From Deltaproteobacteria bacterium (GTDB lineage Bacteria > Desulfobacterota > Desulfobacteria > Desulfobacterales > GCA-2748835), in assembly GCA_002748835.1 (NCBI GenBank), contig PDTL01000017.1:62001-126000 (forward strand): a stretch of 64,000 bases of DNA. The letters run 5' to 3'. The translations under genes and the position numbers were made by a program. The notes under the pieces were generated by a model that was not told the origin of the DNA, did not search any database, and saw nothing but the letters and a program-made list of their open reading frames with translations. Numbering within the stretch: position 1 is the stretch's first letter; each line of letters begins with the position of its first letter. Below, one piece after another: positions 55,607 through 64,000 of the stretch.

Positions 55607-55641
55607 AAAAAGGGTGACTGCTGGACACAGACACCCTTTTT
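55607..55641 (-). terminator. Terminator after rpsI
   Basis: Perfect 10-bp stem (AAAAAGGGTG/CACCCTTTTT) with a 15-base loop and A/T flanks in the 139-base gap between rpsI and yejB. In minus-strand sense it ends the rplM-rpsI transcript. Confidence 0.8.
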
Positions 55642-55699
55642 AACCACATACCATACGACAATAAAACACCCCATGAAGCCTGGGCGCCCTGCCGCCGGA

Positions 55700-56095
55700 T
55701 TAACGTTTAGAGAACTGAAAGCGGGCGCGGGCACCGCGCTGGCCGTATTTCTTCCGTTCTTTGACGCGATCATCACGCGTGATAAAACCGGCCTTTTTCA
55801 GTGCATCCCGAAATTCCGGATTCGCGAGGATCAGCGCACGGGTGATGCCGTGACGAACCGCACCGGCCTGGCCCATTTTTCCCCCCCCAAGAACCGATAC
55901 CTTGATATCGAAATGATCCGCAGATTCAACCAGTTCCAAGGGCTGCCGGAGCAGATCGCATGCAGCGGGCAGTTCAAAATAGTCATTTACGGGCTTGTTG
56001 TTGATGATAATTTCACCCTTGCCCGGCTTGAGCCATGTTTTGGCGATGGCGCTTTTCCGTTTACCGGTCGCATAAAATACTGTTTGATTATCCAT
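55700..56095 (-). CDS. rpsI: 30S ribosomal protein S9
   Basis: 131 residues from the ATG at 56095, which gives the usual start [18 protein letters not shown]; an ATG at 56113 would add six residues. [19 protein letters not shown] and the C-terminal tail [17 protein letters not shown], which reaches the P-site tRNA, are intact. Confidence 0.97.
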   Translation of the reverse strand: MDNQTVFYATGKRKSAIAKTWLKPGKGEIIINNKPVNDYFELPAACDLLRQPLELVESADHFDIKVSVLGGGKMGQAGAVRHGITRALILANPEFRDALKKAGFITRDDRVKERKKYGQRGARARFQFSKR

Positions 56096-56159
56096 GAGTT
56101 TTCCCGAGTCCATCCTTGCATTATCAATTCAGACCCGCGTTGCGGGTCGTAAGGGCTTG

Positions 56160-56597
56160 TTACTGAATCGTCAGTGGCTCCGGCTTCTGTGCGGCATGGG
56201 GGTGTTCACTCCCGGCATACACATGAAGTTTCTTGAAAAGCGTGCGGCCCAGACGATTTTTGGGCAGCATCCCTTTTACCGCTTTATAAACAAGGGCTTC
56301 CGGTTTCTTTTCAAACAATTTCTCGGCGCTGATTTCCTTGATCCCGCCAGTATAACCAGAGTGCCGGTAGTATTTCTTCTGAGACCATTTTTTACCGGTC
56401 AGTCTAATTTTGTCGGCATTGACGACAATCACCCAGTCACCGGTATCTGCATGAGGGGTAAAAAGCGGATTGAATTTCCCGCGAATCCGGGAAGCCACGA
56501 CAGTGGCAAGCCGCCCCAGGGGCATGTCAGTTGCATCGACAACATACCACTTTTCTGCGTTATCCGATCGTTTGGCGCTGTAGGTATACTTTTTCAC
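56160..56597 (-). CDS. rplM: 50S ribosomal protein L13
   Basis: 145 residues, starting at a GTG at 56597 with AAGGA and AGGAG just upstream. [48 protein letters not shown] and [18 protein letters not shown] are conserved. It forms an operon with rpsI (64-base gap). Confidence 0.97.
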   Translation of the reverse strand: MKKYTYSAKRSDNAEKWYVVDATDMPLGRLATVVASRIRGKFNPLFTPHADTGDWVIVVNADKIRLTGKKWSQKKYYRHSGYTGGIKEISAEKLFEKKPEALVYKAVKGMLPKNRLGRTLFKKLHVYAGSEHPHAAQKPEPLTIQ

Positions 56598-56634
56598 TCG
56601 TCCTTACTCCTAATCCCAATTAGACAATTTGGAT

Positions 56635-56663
56635 CTAATAGTATGTTTCAAAATCCTTGTCAA
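56635..56663 (-). promoter_or_regulatory. Sigma-70 promoter of rplM-rpsI
   Basis: In minus-strand sense a perfect TTGACA (56658-56663), 17-base spacer, and TATTAG (56635-56640). The leader to the GTG start would be about 30 bases. Confidence 0.7.
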
Positions 56664-56861
56664 CCACAAAAAAAAACCATACAAATACACCTTCCGGTGT
56701 TTGCAGGGCAGGACGCACCGGAAATGTAGCAGGGGCTTGGTGATATGCTCCGAATCATCATCAAGGTTAATGCCTCGGAACAAAATATTTTATTATAATC
56801 TATCTAACCAGAGCGCGCAAGAAAAATTTCAGCCCTTTCCGCTCAAAACAAGGAAACACCT

Positions 56862-57479
56862 ATGGATCATATTGAGGTGGAGGTCAAATATCATCTTGCC
56901 GATGCTGCCCGTATCCGGGAACAACTGATTTTAGCTGGTGCACAGTCTTCCGGTCGCTGGTTTGAAGAAAATATCCGATTTGATACACCAGATGCACATT
57001 TCAGAAAAAAACAGATGCTCATCCGACTGAGACGAGACAGGGACAACCGCCTGACACTCAAGCTGCCGCACACCGCAACGCACACCGCAGGCTGCAAGGC
57101 CTACCGGGAACTGGAAGTGGTTGTCAGTGATTTTTCCACCGTGCGCACCATGCTCGCCCATATGGGATTTTCCGAATACCAGGTATACGAAAAATGGCGA
57201 GAAACCCTTCAGGTCGGCACTACCCTGTTCTGTATCGACGAACTCCCCTTTGGCCTGTTTCTGGAAATTGAAGGTGACCCTGATACCATCCGTCAGTGGA
57301 CCGACAGGCTGGGGCTGGACTGGCAGTGCCGGATTACCGCCAGCTATTTATCCATCTTCGAAACCCTGCGCACTGAAAAAAGCCTGCCGTTCAACCAGAT
57401 CACCTTTGAGAATTTTCAGTCCACGAGCTACCGGTTTGCCGATATTTACCGGCATTTTCTAGCCGAATCCGTACCCTGA
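56862..57479 (+). CDS. CYTH domain protein (class IV adenylate cyclase / thiamine-triphosphatase-like)
   Basis: 205 residues. The N-terminal ExExK motif (HIEVEVKYHLAD), LIRLRRDRDNRLTLKLPH, the RELEV strand and CIDELPFGLFLEIEG form the eight-stranded CYTH triphosphate tunnel. Members include CyaB-type adenylate cyclase, thiamine triphosphatase and tripolyphosphatase; the sequence does not decide. It is divergent from rplM, with a 264-base gap containing the rplM promoter and a TATAAT box at 56794-56799. Confidence 0.87.
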   Translation: MDHIEVEVKYHLADAARIREQLILAGAQSSGRWFEENIRFDTPDAHFRKKQMLIRLRRDRDNRLTLKLPHTATHTAGCKAYRELEVVVSDFSTVRTMLAHMGFSEYQVYEKWRETLQVGTTLFCIDELPFGLFLEIEGDPDTIRQWTDRLGLDWQCRITASYLSIFETLRTEKSLPFNQITFENFQSTSYRFADIYRHFLAESVP

Positions 57480-57509
57480 AAGCGGACAACCGACTCACCC
57501 GGAAAAGGA

Positions 57510-58598
57510 TTAGTACACAGCACGGGATGAACCCAAATCAGACACAGGCGTTTTCTCTGCCGCACGCCTCGCACGGGAAAGTTCAAGGTGCGCCTGTAAC
57601 CGTCCCTCCAGGTACCGGGCAGCGGATACCAGAAGGCGCCCTCCTTCATGTCCCCGCGTATCCGCCGCTTCCCATGCAGACTGAAACACATCACCAACAA
57701 TGGACAGCTGCTCACCGGACATACGGATAAACAGCTTGCGTCGACCCACATCCACACGCACATCACCGGCGGTCATCACCTGATCAAACAGGGCCACCAC
57801 ATGATCCTTATGCTGGCAAAGGCTCAGGGCGTGATATTCAAGCCCGACCGCGTCACCGGCCGCCTTCATGCGATCCCGAACAGCCTGCCATTCAAAAGGC
57901 CAGGTCACCCGGGCATACCAGCCGGCTTCATAAAATGCCGGATACGCTTCCGGGGCTTCGGTGATCAGTGCGGCCTGCCAGCCGTCAATAAACGCCGTCA
58001 GCTGATCTGCCAGATCCGCCACCTGCTGCGCGGTCACATATGCCACGGTTTCTGAAACAACAATGGGGGTCCGGTTCAGCGTGATACGGGACGCAATCCA
58101 TTCAATATGCGGATTATCCAGCACCACGCAGCCATTGGAATTGCGCGGCCGAATCGGTTTGTTTGTTCCATGGAGCCAAATCGCACTACCCGTCTTTTCA
58201 CCGCGCAGATCCATCAGATTCGGATAATCCATGGGGAATGCCATACGTCCGTACACCGGGGACAGATACTTTTCCGGATGGCGGTCCGTAAAAAAATAAA
58301 CCCCTTCAGGTGTTTTCCGGTCGCCTTCCACCTGTTTGTCCCCTGCTGCCTCACCTGTGGAACAGGGCAGTACCGCTTGCCGGATCAATGTGTTTTCTTT
58401 TTTTTCATACAGGTACAGCTCTTGCCGTGACTTATCCACAACAAGCGCATGGGGCGCAGTGTCCGGAAGCAAAATCAGGGATGCCGGCACCATCCGGGGA
58501 ACACGATCCGCAACAGCAACGCCCTTCGCACCCGTGCAGAACAGACCTGCCACAGTCAGAAGGGTTAGCCAGTTGATCATCATTTCATAAAACCGCAT
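57510..58598 (-). CDS. L,D-transpeptidase (YkuD domain) with C-terminal extension
   Basis: 362 residues with a signal peptide. The YkuD domain (residues ~50-195) has LVVDKSRQELYLYE, KTPEGVYFF, the catalytic His in LHGTNKPIRPRNSNGCVVL and nucleophile Cys in the same stretch. The C-terminal ~150 residues (EAGWYARVTWPFEWQAVRDR) could be an NTF2/Cds6-like domain. It cross-links peptidoglycan or attaches proteins to it, or releases them as in the YafK/DpaA subgroup; I cannot decide. Runs towards the CYTH gene with a 30-base gap. Confidence 0.86.
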   Translation of the reverse strand: MRFYEMMINWLTLLTVAGLFCTGAKGVAVADRVPRMVPASLILLPDTAPHALVVDKSRQELYLYEKKENTLIRQAVLPCSTGEAAGDKQVEGDRKTPEGVYFFTDRHPEKYLSPVYGRMAFPMDYPNLMDLRGEKTGSAIWLHGTNKPIRPRNSNGCVVLDNPHIEWIASRITLNRTPIVVSETVAYVTAQQVADLADQLTAFIDGWQAALITEAPEAYPAFYEAGWYARVTWPFEWQAVRDRMKAAGDAVGLEYHALSLCQHKDHVVALFDQVMTAGDVRVDVGRRKLFIRMSGEQLSIVGDVFQSAWEAADTRGHEGGRLLVSAARYLEGRLQAHLELSRARRAAEKTPVSDLGSSRAVY

Positions 58599-58627
58599 TC
58601 ACTGCCCTCCCACGGCCATGACCCGCA

Positions 58628-59470
58628 TCATACCCGCCCCAGTCTTTGCACAACAACCCGCGTACCGATGCCCGCCCCTAACCGCTCATCTGCCCGCCCC
58701 TGATTCACCGCAATCTCAAGCCAACCGCGACTTCCGGGATAGGCGACCAGATCACCGACAGGCTTGCTGGAAAAGGTATCAGACAGGGCGTCAATACACA
58801 CATCACCAATCCGGATGCAGCAGCCATCACCCGCGGTTTGGATATTCAGCAACAGGGTTTCCGGAATTGTCGTAATCAGATTTCCAAACCGGTCGATTCC
58901 CTGAACCCCCCCTTCAAAGCCGCCAGACGCCAGTTCACGTACCGAAGGGATCAGGGATGCCGTCAGATCGCCAGGCGAAAATGCCGGCCCCATATCACTC
59001 AGCGGAACGCCGGTTGCCAGGGCAGCAGCCACAGGCGCAAAAATATCTCGGCCATGAAAGGTCGCATGCACCGGATGTCGGAAATACGCAGGGTTTACAA
59101 TCTCGATCACCCGGCAGACACCTGGCAGCTGCGCGATCACGCCCTCAGGAATGCCGTTATCCGGCGCCAGTACGACGGTTGTGTCCGGCCACTCTATTCC
59201 CACAATCCGCCGGTCGCCGCCCACGCCAGGGTCCACCACCACCACATGCACGGTGCCTGCGGCAAAACACGGAATCGTGGAAACCGCTGCCATCAGGGCC
59301 TCCTGGTAGGCATAAGGAGAAATTGTATGGGTGATATCCACGATCACGGTCCCAGGGGCCGCAGACAAAACAACCCCCTTCATCATGCCCACATACGGAT
59401 CCTCCATGCCAAAATCCGTGATCAGCGTGATCACCCGGTTCGGGGTATTTCTGGATTCGGTTTGGTTCAT
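58628..59470 (-). CDS. S-adenosyl-L-methionine hydrolase (DUF62 family)
   Basis: 280 residues. ITLITDFGMEDPYVGMMKGV, DPGVGGDRRIV (Asp and Arg of the triad), PDNGI, HGRDIFAPVAAAL (His) and DRFGNLITTI identify the SAM hydroxide adenosyltransferase family, which splits SAM into adenosine and methionine. The chlorinase/fluorinase insertion is not evident. It lies between ldt and ruvB with short gaps. Confidence 0.9.
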   Translation of the reverse strand: MNQTESRNTPNRVITLITDFGMEDPYVGMMKGVVLSAAPGTVIVDITHTISPYAYQEALMAAVSTIPCFAAGTVHVVVVDPGVGGDRRIVGIEWPDTTVVLAPDNGIPEGVIAQLPGVCRVIEIVNPAYFRHPVHATFHGRDIFAPVAAALATGVPLSDMGPAFSPGDLTASLIPSVRELASGGFEGGVQGIDRFGNLITTIPETLLLNIQTAGDGCCIRIGDVCIDALSDTFSSKPVGDLVAYPGSRGWLEIAVNQGRADERLGAGIGTRVVVQRLGRV

Positions 59471-59491
59471 GGAATGCGCACCCGTGCCAGG

Positions 59492-60535
59492 TCAGAACAG
59501 GGTTTGTCTGGGGATGTCAAGATGATCATAGGCGGCCGCCGGTGTTTTCCGGCCCGAAGACGTACGGATAAGCAGCCCCATCTTCAGCAGATACGGCTCC
59601 ACCACATCAACCAGGGTATCGGTCTCTTCCTGAAGGGTGGCGGCAATGGCCTCAATTCCCACCGGTCCGCCGGCATAATAATCGATAATCGTCTGCAGGT
59701 ATCGCCTGTCGAGCACCGTAAGGCCCAGATCATCCACGCCTTCCAGCCGGAGGGCCGCATCCACCACCTCCCGCGTCAGCCGCCCGTCTGACTTGACAAT
59801 GGCGTAATCCCGGACCCGCTTCAGCAGCCGGTTGGCAATACGCGGCGTTCCCCGGGAGCGGCGAGCCAGCTCTGCCGCACCTGAGGAATCGAGGTTGGCT
59901 GACAGTAAGTCCGCAGAACGCAGCAGGATGGTTTCAAGATCAGATTCCTGATAAAAATCAAGGCTTCTGAAAATACCAAACCGGTCCCGCAGGGGCGCAG
60001 ACAGGAGCCCCACACGCGTCGTGGCACCCACCAGCACGAACTGCTTGAGCCGCAACCGGTGACTGCGGGCGTTCACGCCTTTGTCAAACACAAAATCCAC
60101 GGCAAAATCTTCCATGGCCGAATAGAGGAACTCCTCGACCGCCTTGGGAATCCGATGGATCTCATCGATAAACAGGATATCCCCATGCCCGAGATGGGTC
60201 AGAATACCGATCAGATCCCCGCCCTTTTCAAGGGCCGGTCCGGATGTAATGGTCAGATTGCCGCTGGTTTCAGTGGCAATGATGGTGGCAAGGGTGGTTT
60301 TTCCAAGGCCCGGCGGACCATGCAGCAGGATATGGTCGAGGGGTTCCCCGCGGAGCTTTGCGGCATCGATGGCAATTTGCAGGGTTGCCACGGTTTCCCG
60401 CTGACCGATATAGGATGCCAGCCGATCCGGACGAAGGGAAAGCATCTCTGCCCCCTGGTCAACGGCTTGCAGTTCCCGTGAAACCAAGCCGGTACCGCCA
60501 ACCGACGAATAACTGAGAATCGAATCTCCGGTCAT
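59492..60535 (-). CDS. ruvB: Holliday junction branch migration ATPase RuvB
   Basis: 347 residues. Walker [16 protein letters not shown], Walker [17 protein letters not shown], sensor [18 protein letters not shown], and C-terminal winged-helix end PRTxxG-like RQTLF. It overlaps ruvA by ATGA; order ruvC-ruvA-ruvB. Confidence 0.97.
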   Translation of the reverse strand: MTGDSILSYSSVGGTGLVSRELQAVDQGAEMLSLRPDRLASYIGQRETVATLQIAIDAAKLRGEPLDHILLHGPPGLGKTTLATIIATETSGNLTITSGPALEKGGDLIGILTHLGHGDILFIDEIHRIPKAVEEFLYSAMEDFAVDFVFDKGVNARSHRLRLKQFVLVGATTRVGLLSAPLRDRFGIFRSLDFYQESDLETILLRSADLLSANLDSSGAAELARRSRGTPRIANRLLKRVRDYAIVKSDGRLTREVVDAALRLEGVDDLGLTVLDRRYLQTIIDYYAGGPVGIEAIAATLQEETDTLVDVVEPYLLKMGLLIRTSSGRKTPAAAYDHLDIPRQTLF

Positions 60536-61146
60536 GGCATTTCTCCGCGGTAAACTTCATCAAACAGGTCTTCCGGACCGCTGATCGCCGGATTCCGTTT
60601 CAGGGCCGCCTCAACCATTTCCATTGCCGTCACCTGCTTATACCCCAGCTGATGAACGAGCACTTCCATAACAGCAGACACAAAGTCGCCAGCATTCGGT
60701 GCCACAGGATGGGCCTCGGGACGAATCATGGCAAATGTCGACACTTTGCCCTGAAGTGTGGCGATAATTTTCTGGGCTGTCCGTGTACCGATACCGCTCA
60801 GCCGCGTCAAGGTGGGCACATCTCCCGATTCAATGGCCCGGGCCACATCCCGGATGGGGATTTCCAAGGCTTTCACGGCCTTCATGGGCCCGATGGCTTC
60901 CACGGAAATAAAATGCTGGAAAAACAGTTTTTCCGCTTCTAGCGTAAACCCGATCAACACCGGCCGGGGCTGACGCTCGGTCTGATAATAGTAGATATGC
61001 AGGGCCAGGGGGTCCCCTATGCCGCTCTGATGGAGGGATGCCATGACATACGCGGGCAGCATCACCTCATACCCCACAGGACCGGCCAGCAGCACCACCC
61101 GGTCCGGCTCTTTTTTTAATATTGTCCCTTCCAGATATGCGATCAT
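60532..61146 (-). CDS. ruvA: Holliday junction binding protein RuvA
   Basis: 204 residues with an OB domain ([19 protein letters not shown]), two helix-hairpin-helix motifs ([14 protein letters not shown]) and the mobile RuvB-binding C-terminal domain ([20 protein letters not shown]). It tetramerises on the junction. It follows ruvC by eight bases. Confidence 0.96.
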   Translation of the reverse strand: MIAYLEGTILKKEPDRVVLLAGPVGYEVMLPAYVMASLHQSGIGDPLALHIYYYQTERQPRPVLIGFTLEAEKLFFQHFISVEAIGPMKAVKALEIPIRDVARAIESGDVPTLTRLSGIGTRTAQKIIATLQGKVSTFAMIRPEAHPVAPNAGDFVSAVMEVLVHQLGYKQVTAMEMVEAALKRNPAISGPEDLFDEVYRGEMP

Positions 61147-61154
61147 ACTGTAGT

Positions 61155-61685
61155 TTACCGTTCTTTTGACACCATCCGAAGCGCATCAGACATCCCGAAG
61201 CGGTAAAGCCCTGCCAGGGCAAGTCCCAGTGCATCCGATGCATGGTCAGGACAAATCTTCTCCGGATGGCCGAGACGTTCGCGCACCGATTTTTCAAGCT
61301 GATGCTTGGGCGCGTTTCCGTTCCCCGTGACAATACGCTTGACCTCTCGTACGGAAATCTCATGCACCGGAATCCCCAGCCGGGCCCCGGCGGTCATGAT
61401 GACACCCGACACCCTGCCCAGCACCAATCCGGATTTGGGATAATGGGGAAGGATAAACACATCCTCTAAGATCATCAGGTCCGGCAACTCACGATCCAGC
61501 AGCGTACTGATTTCAGAAAAAATCTTCAGCAGACGGTCAGCAATCGGCAGCCCGCATGCCGTACGGATACTGCCAAAGGCATAGGTTTCTACCGAGCTGC
61601 CGATCACACCGTTTCCGGAGACAAGGCCCACACCGGTTGCAGCCAAACCCGGATCTACGCCCAGAACCTTCAGAATACCGGACAC
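61155..61685 (-). CDS. ruvC: Holliday junction resolvase RuvC
   Basis: 176 residues. RNase H-like fold with catalytic acids in VLGVDPGLAATGVG, LMILEDVF and the C-terminal DHASDALGLALAG. VREVKRIVTGNGNAPKHQ is the DNA-contact loop. First gene of the ruvCAB operon, 39 bases after cpoB. Confidence 0.96.
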   Translation of the reverse strand: MSGILKVLGVDPGLAATGVGLVSGNGVIGSSVETYAFGSIRTACGLPIADRLLKIFSEISTLLDRELPDLMILEDVFILPHYPKSGLVLGRVSGVIMTAGARLGIPVHEISVREVKRIVTGNGNAPKHQLEKSVRERLGHPEKICPDHASDALGLALAGLYRFGMSDALRMVSKER

Positions 61686-61724
61686 ACCCGCCTCCCTGCC
61701 GGCAAAACCGCTGCATCGGGTTTG

Positions 61725-62594
61725 CTAGTCAAATTCAGAAAGTTTCTTACTCGCGATTTCCGCCTCAGGGGTATTCGGGAATCGTTCAATGATATCTTTC
61801 AGCAGAATCTGGCAGTTCAGCCGGTTTCCCAGCTTGAGGAAAGCAAACCCCTGTTTGAGAAGCGCGCTGGGAACCTTGTTTCCCTTGGGATACGACTCGA
61901 TCACTTCCTGATATTCCAGAATCGCCTTTTCAAACCAGTTTTCCCGGTAATAGGTTTCACCAATCCAGAATTGGGCATTATCTGCATTGGGAGATTTTCC
62001 GTATTTATCAAGAAACTGGGTAAACATCGATCGCGCCGTCTCCATCTCTCCCTTATCAAACATCCCTTTGGCTGCCGCATACAATGCTGCTTCCGTTGCG
62101 GGTGCTGGCGGGGGCGTGGGTGCTTGTGTGGGTACTGCCGGCTGGGGCGTTTGTGCTGCTGACGCCTCCCCTCGGCCACCGGCTATGTTTTCAAATCCCA
62201 CAAAGGCTTCAATGGCTGCGACACGATCCGACAGTCTGTCAAGTACTGCTGACACGCGGTCAATCGCACCTGCTGCCAGATCGTCCCTGTGATTCAGTTC
62301 TTCAAGAATCCCCTCAAGACGGGACATTTCCTCGCGTACCGCATTCACCGTCGCACCCTGCCCCGCATAGCGGTTCATCAGCTCCGCTTCACGGGCGTTC
62401 TGCTGTTCCCGCGCCCGGGACAATTGTTTTTCAAGATTCTGATTCTCCCGTTTCAGATCGGTATTCAGGCTCTCCACTGCCCGCAGCCGTTCATCCAGAA
62501 AGCGCACATCCGACGTTGACGCACATCCGAAACAGCCCATCACTATTCCCGTGCAAATACAATACACACCGAGTCTCGTCAAAGAGGTCTTCAT
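61725..62594 (-). CDS. cpoB: Tol-Pal system protein CpoB/YbgF
   Basis: 289 residues from the ATG at 62594 with GGGAG upstream; the longer frame to 62669 lacks a signal peptide. The signal peptide ends near VMGCFGCAS, so it may be a lipoprotein. It has an N-terminal trimeric coiled coil (LKRENQNLEKQLSRAREQ), a Pro/Thr/Ala linker, and three C-terminal TPRs (AAKGMFDKGEMETARSMF, FWIGETYYRENWFEKAIL, LKQGFAFLKLGNRLNCQ). CpoB coordinates peptidoglycan synthesis with outer-membrane constriction. Confidence 0.92.
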   Translation of the reverse strand: MKTSLTRLGVYCICTGIVMGCFGCASTSDVRFLDERLRAVESLNTDLKRENQNLEKQLSRAREQQNAREAELMNRYAGQGATVNAVREEMSRLEGILEELNHRDDLAAGAIDRVSAVLDRLSDRVAAIEAFVGFENIAGGRGEASAAQTPQPAVPTQAPTPPPAPATEAALYAAAKGMFDKGEMETARSMFTQFLDKYGKSPNADNAQFWIGETYYRENWFEKAILEYQEVIESYPKGNKVPSALLKQGFAFLKLGNRLNCQILLKDIIERFPNTPEAEIASKKLSEFD

Positions 62595-62757
62595 ATCGGC
62601 TCCCTCATCCAGGAGATACCCGTGGCTCTCTCCCGGAAACCTGTTATATGCAAACAGCACGAGCGGCATGTTGACATGCCGCCCGCGTCCTGGCCGCAGA
62701 AAGTGTTAACAGCTCCTGCCGCCTTTATTTTTTTATGATGCGATGTCGCCTGGTCTA

Positions 62758-63333
62758 TCAGCGCAAAACAAATTCAGCGCGACGGTTTTTGTCCCAATCC
62801 CCCGGAACAGCCGGACGTTCTTCACCGTAGCTGACCGTGGACAGACGCTCAGGTGCGACCCCCAGATCGACCAGATACCGCTTGATGCTTTTGGCGCGGC
62901 GATCCCCCAGTGCCAGGTTATACTCATTGGTGCCCCGCTCATCGCAGTGGCCTTCCACCTGCACATGGACACTGGGATTCTTGCGCAGCCATTGGGCTTT
63001 TACCATGAGAATACGCTGTGCCGTCGGCGTGAGAACCGAGCTGTCAAAGTCGAAATAGATCCGATTGTTGAAAAACGCTTCTTTTTCCCGGGCCGCTTTC
63101 TGCTGAGATATATCTGCCAAGTCCTCACCGGAAAATGTCTTTTCATCGGTCAGATTACCGGAACTGGATCCGAGTTTATCGCCACCTTCCGTCCTGGAAA
63201 TATCACTTGGGGTGGTACCGGGGCCAACGCCAGGATCCGAAGGCACATCCACGCGCTTCTTTCCGCAAGAGATCAGCATCATCGTGGCAACCAGCATGAC
63301 AAAAAGCAATTTAAACCACCGGGTTTTCTGCAT
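62758..63333 (-). CDS. pal: Peptidoglycan-associated lipoprotein Pal
   Basis: 191 residues. Lipoprotein signal with lipobox LISC, a linker, and an OmpA-like domain ([32 protein letters not shown] with peptidoglycan-binding residues, [21 protein letters not shown]). AAGGAGG precedes the ATG. Between tolB and cpoB, as expected. Confidence 0.97.
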   Translation of the reverse strand: MQKTRWFKLLFVMLVATMMLISCGKKRVDVPSDPGVGPGTTPSDISRTEGGDKLGSSSGNLTDEKTFSGEDLADISQQKAAREKEAFFNNRIYFDFDSSVLTPTAQRILMVKAQWLRKNPSVHVQVEGHCDERGTNEYNLALGDRRAKSIKRYLVDLGVAPERLSTVSYGEERPAVPGDWDKNRRAEFVLR

Positions 63334-63368
63334 TTTTCCTCCTTATAAAAATTAGGATAAGCCTGATG

Positions 63369-64000
63369 TTATTTACGAATCACCGCAGGCGACCACTTTG
63401 GGTTGGATTGTTCACCTTTCCCGCTTGTCACACGCCGCTGATCCGTACCAAAGGCCGTCATGACATATATGCGGGATTTACCCTCACGTGTAGAGCTGAA
63501 CGCAATCAATGTTCCGTCCGGAGAAAATGAAGGCGATTCATTCGATCCGCTGTGCGCTGTCAACTGCATCAGTCCGGAGCCATCTGTTTTAATGACAAAA
63601 ATATTGGTAACGCCCTTTTCCATTCCGGCATACGCGATTTTATCATCTTTAGGGGACCAGCTGGGCGATGTGTTGTACTTTCCTTCAAAGGTCAATCGCT
63701 GAACTTTTTCTGTCTGCATATCGCGTATGTAAATCTGCGGAGATCCTGACCGATTGGACACAAACGCCATCCGTGAACCGTCCGGAGAAAATGAGGGCGA
63801 TACATCAATTCCCCATTTATTTGTTAACCTTTTAATCATTTTCCCCCTACCGGTCAACCTATAAATTTCCTGGTCACCTGAGAAGGAAAGGGTTGCTGCC
63901 AGTTCAAACTTTCCAGGTATCCAGGCCGGCGTAATATTGAGTCCGTCAAAATTCACCTCCCATCCCTCTTGATTCCACAGATTACGGATATAAAGATCCG
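63369..64000 (-). CDS. tolB: Tol-Pal system protein TolB, 5' part beyond the window
   Basis: The frame stays open to the window edge, so only the C-terminal ~210 residues are seen; a GTG at 63956 is an internal codon and not the start. Beta-propeller repeats are clear: DVSPSFSPDGSRMAFVSNR, YNTSPSWSPKDDKIAYAG, NESPSFSPDGTLIAFSSTR, ending in NPKWSPA. Periplasmic partner of Pal and TolA. Confidence 0.95.
   Translation of the reverse strand, partial: DLYIRNLWNQEGWEVNFDGLNITPAWIPGKFELAATLSFSGDQEIYRLTGRGKMIKRLTNKWGIDVSPSFSPDGSRMAFVSNRSGSPQIYIRDMQTEKVQRLTFEGKYNTSPSWSPKDDKIAYAGMEKGVTNIFVIKTDGSGLMQLTAHSGSNESPSFSPDGTLIAFSSTREGKSRIYVMTAFGTDQRRVTSGKGEQSNPKWSPAVIRK

Overview
The window reads as a contiguous, gene-dense chromosomal segment of a Gram-negative anaerobe. 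It most likely comes from the Desulfobacterota (sulfate reducers of the Desulfobacter/Desulfosarcina kind). This is inferred from the gene mix and not from a marker phylogeny: indolepyruvate:ferredoxin oxidoreductase, SelA, a DUF6178-type protein, a GspN-containing type II secretion cluster, a delta/myxo-style pilA neighbourhood, and a Tol-Pal set beside ruvCAB. Almost everything from 1 to 38.2 kb lies on the minus strand. The plus strand carries iorAB, the CheD-HDOD gene, selA, an FmdB-type zinc ribbon, cobA-hemD, a histone-tailed membrane protein and a CYTH protein.

Layout. 1-11.7 kb: a type II secretion operon transcribed gspG-H-I-J-K-L-M-N-C-D-E, followed by a YidD-like gene and a TPR gene that runs off the window; no gspF or gspO is present. 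11.7-13.5 kb: tRNA-Cys and tRNA-Gly behind pgsA (the same order as E. coli pgsA-glyW-cysT), a small transaldolase and a YHS-type protein. 13.4-23.2 kb: folK, a lipoprotein, then argH, argG, argF, argD, argB and hslU-hslV-xerC, all in one direction. 23.2-25.8 kb: a HAD phosphatase, a uracil-DNA-glycosylase-like protein with altered active-site motifs, and coaBC.

25.9-33.7 kb is visibly more AT-rich and is the most interesting block. A type IV pilin gene has a near-consensus sigma-54 promoter and a strong terminator. Behind it come a TPR membrane protein whose 5' end holds three T7-T8 tracts, an ABC ATPase, an ABC-2 permease (the arrangement of Myxococcus pilA-pilG-pilH-pilI), two GT-C type membrane glycosyltransferases and a TPR remnant. 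A ComEA-like helix-hairpin-helix protein sits upstream of the pilin. I read this as a pilus assembly and surface-glycosylation island.

33.8-43 kb: a DUF6178 protein, an AmpG-like permease, a nitroreductase, rdgB, iorAB, pyrF and rfbB. 43-49.4 kb: an unusual CheD-HDOD fusion, selA, an FmdB zinc ribbon, fused cobA-hemD and exonuclease I. 49.5-50.9 kb: a protein combining a histone-H1/AlgP-like basic tail, a 48-bp-repeat coiled coil, one membrane segment and a periplasmic domain. 50.9-55.6 kb: a Yej-type peptide ABC transporter with an enlarged YejE and two separate ATPases. 55.7-64 kb: rplM-rpsI, CYTH, an L,D-transpeptidase, a SAM hydrolase, ruvCAB, cpoB, pal and the 3' part of tolB.

No rRNA, CRISPR array, insertion sequence or prophage was seen. 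No stretch longer than about 300 bases lacks a gene; the longest gap (33020-33318) holds the pilA promoter and the terminator of the comEA-like gene.
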